Under the pieces are notes generated by a model. The model was not told the DNA's origin. It saw only the letters and a program-made list of their open reading frames with translations, and made no database searches. Below are positions 5,670 through 7,536 of a DNA stretch of 7,536 nt, piece by piece (the stretch's first letter is position 1; every line of letters begins with the position of its first letter). Made by a program: the position numbers and the translations under genes. Source of the DNA: an uncultured bacterium (GTDB lineage: Bacteria; Desulfobacterota; Desulfobulbia; Desulfobulbales; Desulfobulbaceae); NCBI GenBank assembly GCA_903842475.1, contig CAIMMA010000270.1, positions 1 to 7,536 of the forward strand. Direction: 5' to 3'.

Positions 5670-6038
5670 GAAGTGCGGCCTTGGGATAATTGCAAAAAAC
5701 CGGGGAGATCGTGGTCGACTGGCAACACGAGCGGTAAACAGACTCTGCGCAAACATAACTGACCTGGTTGTTTCTCCCAATAAAAAACCATGGAAAAGTT
5801 CTGACCGCAAGAGGCTTGAACGCTTTAGCAAAAACTTGACCAGCAGGACAACTTACTAGAATGAAAAAAAATGCTCTGTGGGCGCTGGTGTGGTCGAGGG
5901 GAAAAGGTAAACTCCGGGGAGCCACCACGACTCCTTTGTCCAAGGACCTTTTTTCAGAAGACAGCCGGTCCATCTGATGGACCTCAATCCTTCCGGCGGC
6001 AATCTCGTTCATGAAAACTGTACGGGTAAAGAAACCAT
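5670..6038. other. Intergenic region between arfB and the chemoreceptor gene
   Basis: About 370 bases without a supported gene. The open frame at 5617-6081 (-) overlaps arfB out of frame and has an implausible translation. Visible elements are a perfect 7-bp hairpin, GGTCCAT (5967-5973) with ATGGACC (5977-5983). A competing GGACC (5944-5948) could pair with GGTCC (5967-5971). There is also a GG-N10-GC element on the minus strand at 5827-5842 that resembles a sigma-54 core. No strong sigma-70 promoter for arfB was identified. Confidence 0.5.
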
Positions 6039-6067
6039 CCAGCCGCAGGAAAACACCCTGCGGCTGG
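6039..6067 (-). terminator. Intrinsic terminator of the chemoreceptor gene
   Basis: A perfect 11-bp GC-rich stem (6039-6049 with 6057-6067) closes a 7-nt loop. It starts 10 bases after the TGA at 6078-6080. On the minus strand the exit sequence is ATGGTTTCTTTACC, T-rich but interrupted, so termination may be incomplete. Confidence 0.78.
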
Positions 6068-6077
6068 AACAGGGGAT

Positions 6078-7536
6078 TCAAATCCGGAAGCGACCGACGA
6101 TGGCTTTGAGCTCTCCGGCCGTTGTTTGTAACTGTTGGGCCCGTTCCCTGACCTGTTCGCTCGAGCTGGTTATTTCTCCGGCGGCAACACTTACTTTGGT
6201 AATATCGGCCGTAATGCCTCCTGCCACCACGGAACCTTGGCCGACATTCTCATTGACCTCCTGCAACCCCTGGGAGGCCTGGGCAATATTGGCGGCAATC
6301 TCTCCGGTGGCGGTGCTCTGTTCGACAACGGCCGTGGCGATGGTGGCGACCAACTCATTTACCTGATTGATCACCAGGGAAATTTGTTTAATCTCCTCCA
6401 CCGTAACCGTGGTGGTGGTCTGCATGCCTTCAATTTGCACTTTGATATGGCGGGTGGCCTCGGCGGTCTGCTTGGCCAGCTCCTTGATTTCATTGGCGAC
6501 CACCGCAAACCCCTTGCCCGCTTCTCCGGCCCGGGCCGCCTCAATGGTGGCGTTCAACGCCAGAAGATTGGTCTGGTCGGAAATGTCGTTGATGGTCTCG
6601 GTGACCTTGCCGATTGCTTCAGCGGCAACGCCGAGTTCGGTCATGCGCTGCGAAGCCCTAACCGACTGTTGCACAGCCTCGTTGGTGATGACACTGGCAC
6701 GTTCGGCATTGGTGGCAATTTCGTTGATAGTCGCGGTCATTTCCTCGGCGGCGGAGGCGACCATGGCGGTGTTGGTCGAGGACTCCTCCATGGCCGCAGC
6801 CACGGCATTGAGGTTGGTGGTCATTTCTTCCGCCCCTGCGGCAACGTTGTTGGCCACCATCGAAGTGTCCCGAGCCCGCTCGTTCATCTGGCCGGAAAGT
6901 TCGGTGAGCAATACGGCCGATTCGTTGACCGCCATGGAGTTGCCGGTGATTTTGGTTATCATCGCCTGCAGGTTGCCCAAAAACATATTGAAAAGAGTCC
7001 CCAACTCGCCGAGTTCATCCTTGGAGTGTACAGCAATGCGCTTGGTCAGGTCTCCTTCCCCTTCAGCTACGTCGCGAAAACTAAAAATAAGGTTTTTCAA
7101 TCCTGAGCTGATCCCCAAGGCAATAACAAAACTCAAGGCGACAATTCCCAAAAAAATACCCCCGGCGACCGCCATCATTTGGCTGGTTTTTTTCCCGGAA
7201 AGCCGATCCATTTCCTCGCGAATAGCCTGATTGGTTTTCTCGATATTGTCGATATAGATGCCGGTTCCCACCCACATGTCGAGACCGGGGATCATTTCGG
7301 CATAACTTAATTTAGGGACATCGCCGGCACCTGGCTTCGGCCAGATGTATTCGACATAGCCGCCACCACCACTTGCTTTCTGCAACAGGTCACGGATCAC
7401 ATAGACTCCGTTTTTGTCTTTGACGTCGCCAAGATCCTTCCCTTGGTTTCCCTGGTTTACCGGAAAGGCTACGTTCACCGTTCCCTGATACACAAAGAAA
7501 TAGCCGGATTGATCGTCTTCAAAACGAGTCGGATTG
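6078..7536 (-). CDS. Methyl-accepting chemotaxis protein with Cache sensor domain (5' partial)
   Basis: This is the C-terminal 485 residues of a transmembrane chemoreceptor; codons run in frame to the window edge (first full codon 7533-7535), so the start is outside. Residues 1 to about 100 are the end of a periplasmic Cache domain, of the single-Cache sCache_2 type judging by GYFFVYQG, YIWPKPG and WVGTGIYIDNIE. Residues 120-141 are the second membrane helix, followed by a HAMP linker with EGEGDLTKRI and DELGEL. The rest is the cytoplasmic coiled-coil hairpin. Its conserved kinase-control tip lies at about 308-361 and includes DQTNLLALNATIEAARAG. EE-containing helices such as AAEEMTATINEIA are candidate methylation sites. 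The C-terminus (RFRI) lacks the NWETF-like pentapeptide that tethers CheR/CheB in some receptors. By family, Cache receptors of this kind sense small organic ligands and control the CheA kinase and so the flagellar motor. The ligand here is unknown. No che genes adjoin it in the window. Confidence 0.96.
   Translation of the reverse strand, partial: NPTRFEDDQSGYFFVYQGTVNVAFPVNQGNQGKDLGDVKDKNGVYVIRDLLQKASGGGGYVEYIWPKPGAGDVPKLSYAEMIPGLDMWVGTGIYIDNIEKTNQAIREEMDRLSGKKTSQMMAVAGGIFLGIVALSFVIALGISSGLKNLIFSFRDVAEGEGDLTKRIAVHSKDELGELGTLFNMFLGNLQAMITKITGNSMAVNESAVLLTELSGQMNERARDTSMVANNVAAGAEEMTTNLNAVAAAMEESSTNTAMVASAAEEMTATINEIATNAERASVITNEAVQQSVRASQRMTELGVAAEAIGKVTETINDISDQTNLLALNATIEAARAGEAGKGFAVVANEIKELAKQTAEATRHIKVQIEGMQTTTTVTVEEIKQISLVINQVNELVATIATAVVEQSTATGEIAANIAQASQGLQEVNENVGQGSVVAGGITADITKVSVAAGEITSSSEQVRERAQQLQTTAGELKAIVGRFRI

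Noticed and set aside
5670..5831. N-terminal extension of ArfB by 54 residues
   Set aside because: The extension resembles no ArfB protein. The ATG at 5669 aligns with known starts and gives the standard length.
6135..7106. Long open frame on the plus strand opposite the chemoreceptor (323 codons), and another at 6367-7230
   Set aside because: Both are antisense to the well-conserved chemoreceptor. The Gly/His-rich and Ala/Ser/Val-rich translations reflect its repetitive codon pattern.
1..7536. CRISPR array, tRNA, rRNA or toxin-antitoxin pair
   Set aside because: No regularly spaced direct repeats, cloverleaf sequences or rRNA segments were seen. The one small gene has no partner arrangement typical of a toxin-antitoxin pair.

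Overview
The window looks like chromosomal DNA from a motile Gram-negative bacterium with anaerobic or respiratory metabolism, probably of the Desulfobacterota (former Deltaproteobacteria). This placement is an inference from the gene set: a fused FAD/Fe-S D-lactate-type dehydrogenase, a periplasmic branched-chain amino-acid binding protein, and a Cache-type chemoreceptor. No rRNA or other marker gene is present to confirm it. Both window edges cut through genes.

Layout. Positions 1-1893 (+) hold the C-terminal two thirds of a large FAD- and Fe-S-dependent dehydrogenase. It converges on ndk (1997-2413, -), and a strong hairpin at 1934-1960 separates the two. Upstream of ndk, on the same strand, lies a monocistronic gene for a LivK-type substrate-binding protein (2682-3842, -). 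It has a good sigma-70-like promoter, a strong Shine-Dalgarno, a signal peptide and an intrinsic terminator. A second long hairpin sits between that terminator and the ndk promoter.

From 3843 to 4899 there is about 1 kb with no convincing gene. Its first half (about 4020-4440) is GC-rich and dense in inverted repeats, so it could be a structured RNA, a repeat element or a decayed insertion. Next come an unrecognised small gene (4900-5106, -, 68 aa), then the ribosome-rescue hydrolase arfB (5253-5669, -), then a roughly 400-base gap. The rest is the C-terminal 485 residues of a methyl-accepting chemotaxis protein (6078 to the edge, -), closed by a clear terminator hairpin at 6039-6067.

The genes do not form an obvious joint pathway. 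From ndk to the chemoreceptor every gene is on the minus strand, but most are separated by terminators or long gaps and look like independent transcription units. The known genes are housekeeping or common environmental functions. The parts that are not explained are the structured 4.0-4.4 kb block, the small gene at 4900-5106 and the extra hairpin before ndk. I found no clear evidence of a new multi-gene system.
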